NCBI GenBank assembly: GCA_913048175.1
Contig: CAJWVX010000005.1
Location: 1-52,856, forward strand
Source: an uncultured Flavobacteriales bacterium
GTDB taxonomy: Bacteria > Bacteroidota > Bacteroidia > Flavobacteriales_E > Vicingaceae
Length of the DNA stretch: 52,856 nucleotides
Direction: 5' to 3'
This document shows positions 52,624-52,856 of this stretch, one piece after another (the first letter of the stretch is position 1; each line of letters opens with the position of its first letter). The translations under genes were made by a program, and so were the position numbers. The notes under the pieces were generated by a model. The model was given only the letters and a program-made list of their open reading frames with translations, was not told the origin of the DNA and made no database searches.

Positions 52624-52856
52624 TTTATCAGTAACCACATTACCATTTTTAAATAGTGCTTTTACCAAGTAAATTCCTTTGGGCTTATTTTCTAAGTTGA
52701 TTATAGTTTCTTCATTAGTTGTTTCTACTTTGGTTATTAATTGACCTTGTAGGTTGAATATATTGATACTGTTGATTTCTTTACCAGAGATAACTATGTT
52801 CTCACCTTTGTTTGGGTTGGGAGATATTTGAATTGTACTGAATGGATCCTCTTTTC
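52609..52856 (-). CDS. C-terminal part of a T9SS-secreted protein, running off the window
   Basis: The minus-strand frame is open from the right edge and stops with TGA at 52609-52611. The 82 visible residues are a type A T9SS sorting domain: IQISPNPNKGENIVI, INIFNLQGQLITKV, NKPKGIYLVKALFKNG and TDKLVIQ at the end. Nothing can be said of the cargo. The 3' end overlaps the exonuclease gene by 15 bases. Confidence 0.85.
   Translation of the reverse strand, partial: KEDPFSTIQISPNPNKGENIVISGKEINSINIFNLQGQLITKVETTNEETIINLENKPKGIYLVKALFKNGNVVTDKLVIQ

Overview
The window is AT-rich and gene-dense and reads as the chromosome (or a metagenomic contig) of a Bacteroidota member, most likely a Flavobacteriales lineage. 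Four intact or partial genes and one gene fragment end in a type IX secretion (T9SS) C-terminal sorting domain. Other lineage markers are a FecI/FecR/TonB-dependent-receptor locus with an N-terminal STN domain, a fused E1 alpha-beta 2-oxoacid dehydrogenase, TAnnTTTG-type promoter elements and almost no Shine-Dalgarno sequences. I saw no rRNA, tRNA, CRISPR array, insertion sequence or prophage.

Left edge (1-3760): a scrap heap of gene fragments. A GC-rich piece of a pseB-like dehydratase stops abruptly against the N-terminal piece of an AbiC-like membrane protein. Then come an intact serine beta-lactamase-family gene, two long perfect palindromes, a decayed copy of the 3' end of hutU fused to a T9SS-domain tail, a dispersed repeat, and an AAA ATPase of the DUF4143 type behind a short tandem repeat.

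3844-12785: housekeeping and envelope genes: urocanate hydratase, a DUF5522 mini-protein, a PLP-dependent desulfhydrase/deaminase-like enzyme, a glucosaminidase with LysM repeats, a PlsC-type acyltransferase, an M23 peptidase and divergent alaS.

12949-18732: a tandem duplication of a two-gene unit (exported TonB-C-terminal-like protein plus TPR protein) in which the membrane anchors have been swapped between the partners, followed by a DUF6702-like protein and an M1 aminopeptidase. 18844-28832: a HisKA_2 histidine kinase, CPBP protease, T9SS-exported M28 peptidase, the fused branched-chain 2-oxoacid dehydrogenase E1, a heavily decayed TPR/SpoIIE phosphatase pseudogene, a barrel-like outer-membrane protein, a T9SS-exported amidase with CUB domain, and a DoxX-like protein.

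28985-39096: a large AsmA-like protein; a surface-signalling cassette (lipoprotein, ECF sigma factor, FecR anti-sigma, TonB-dependent transducer); and a tightly overlapping TetR / ADCK3-like ABC1 kinase / unknown-protein operon. 39680-45445: a 1,454-residue T9SS-exported beta-propeller protein, a small lipoprotein and a ChaN-like protein.

45446-52856: repeat elements, a gene split by one in-frame stop, the heme genes hemB-hemL-hemE on the minus strand, and on the plus strand a compact SDR39U1 / DCC-thioredoxin / DUF2071 operon followed by a DnaQ-like exonuclease that overlaps the tail of another T9SS cargo gene running off the right edge.

The best candidates for undescribed biology are the anchor-swapped TonB-like/TPR duplication (12949-15745), the lipoprotein-headed sigma/anti-sigma/receptor locus (32026-36498) and the TetR/ABC1/unknown operon (36729-39096).
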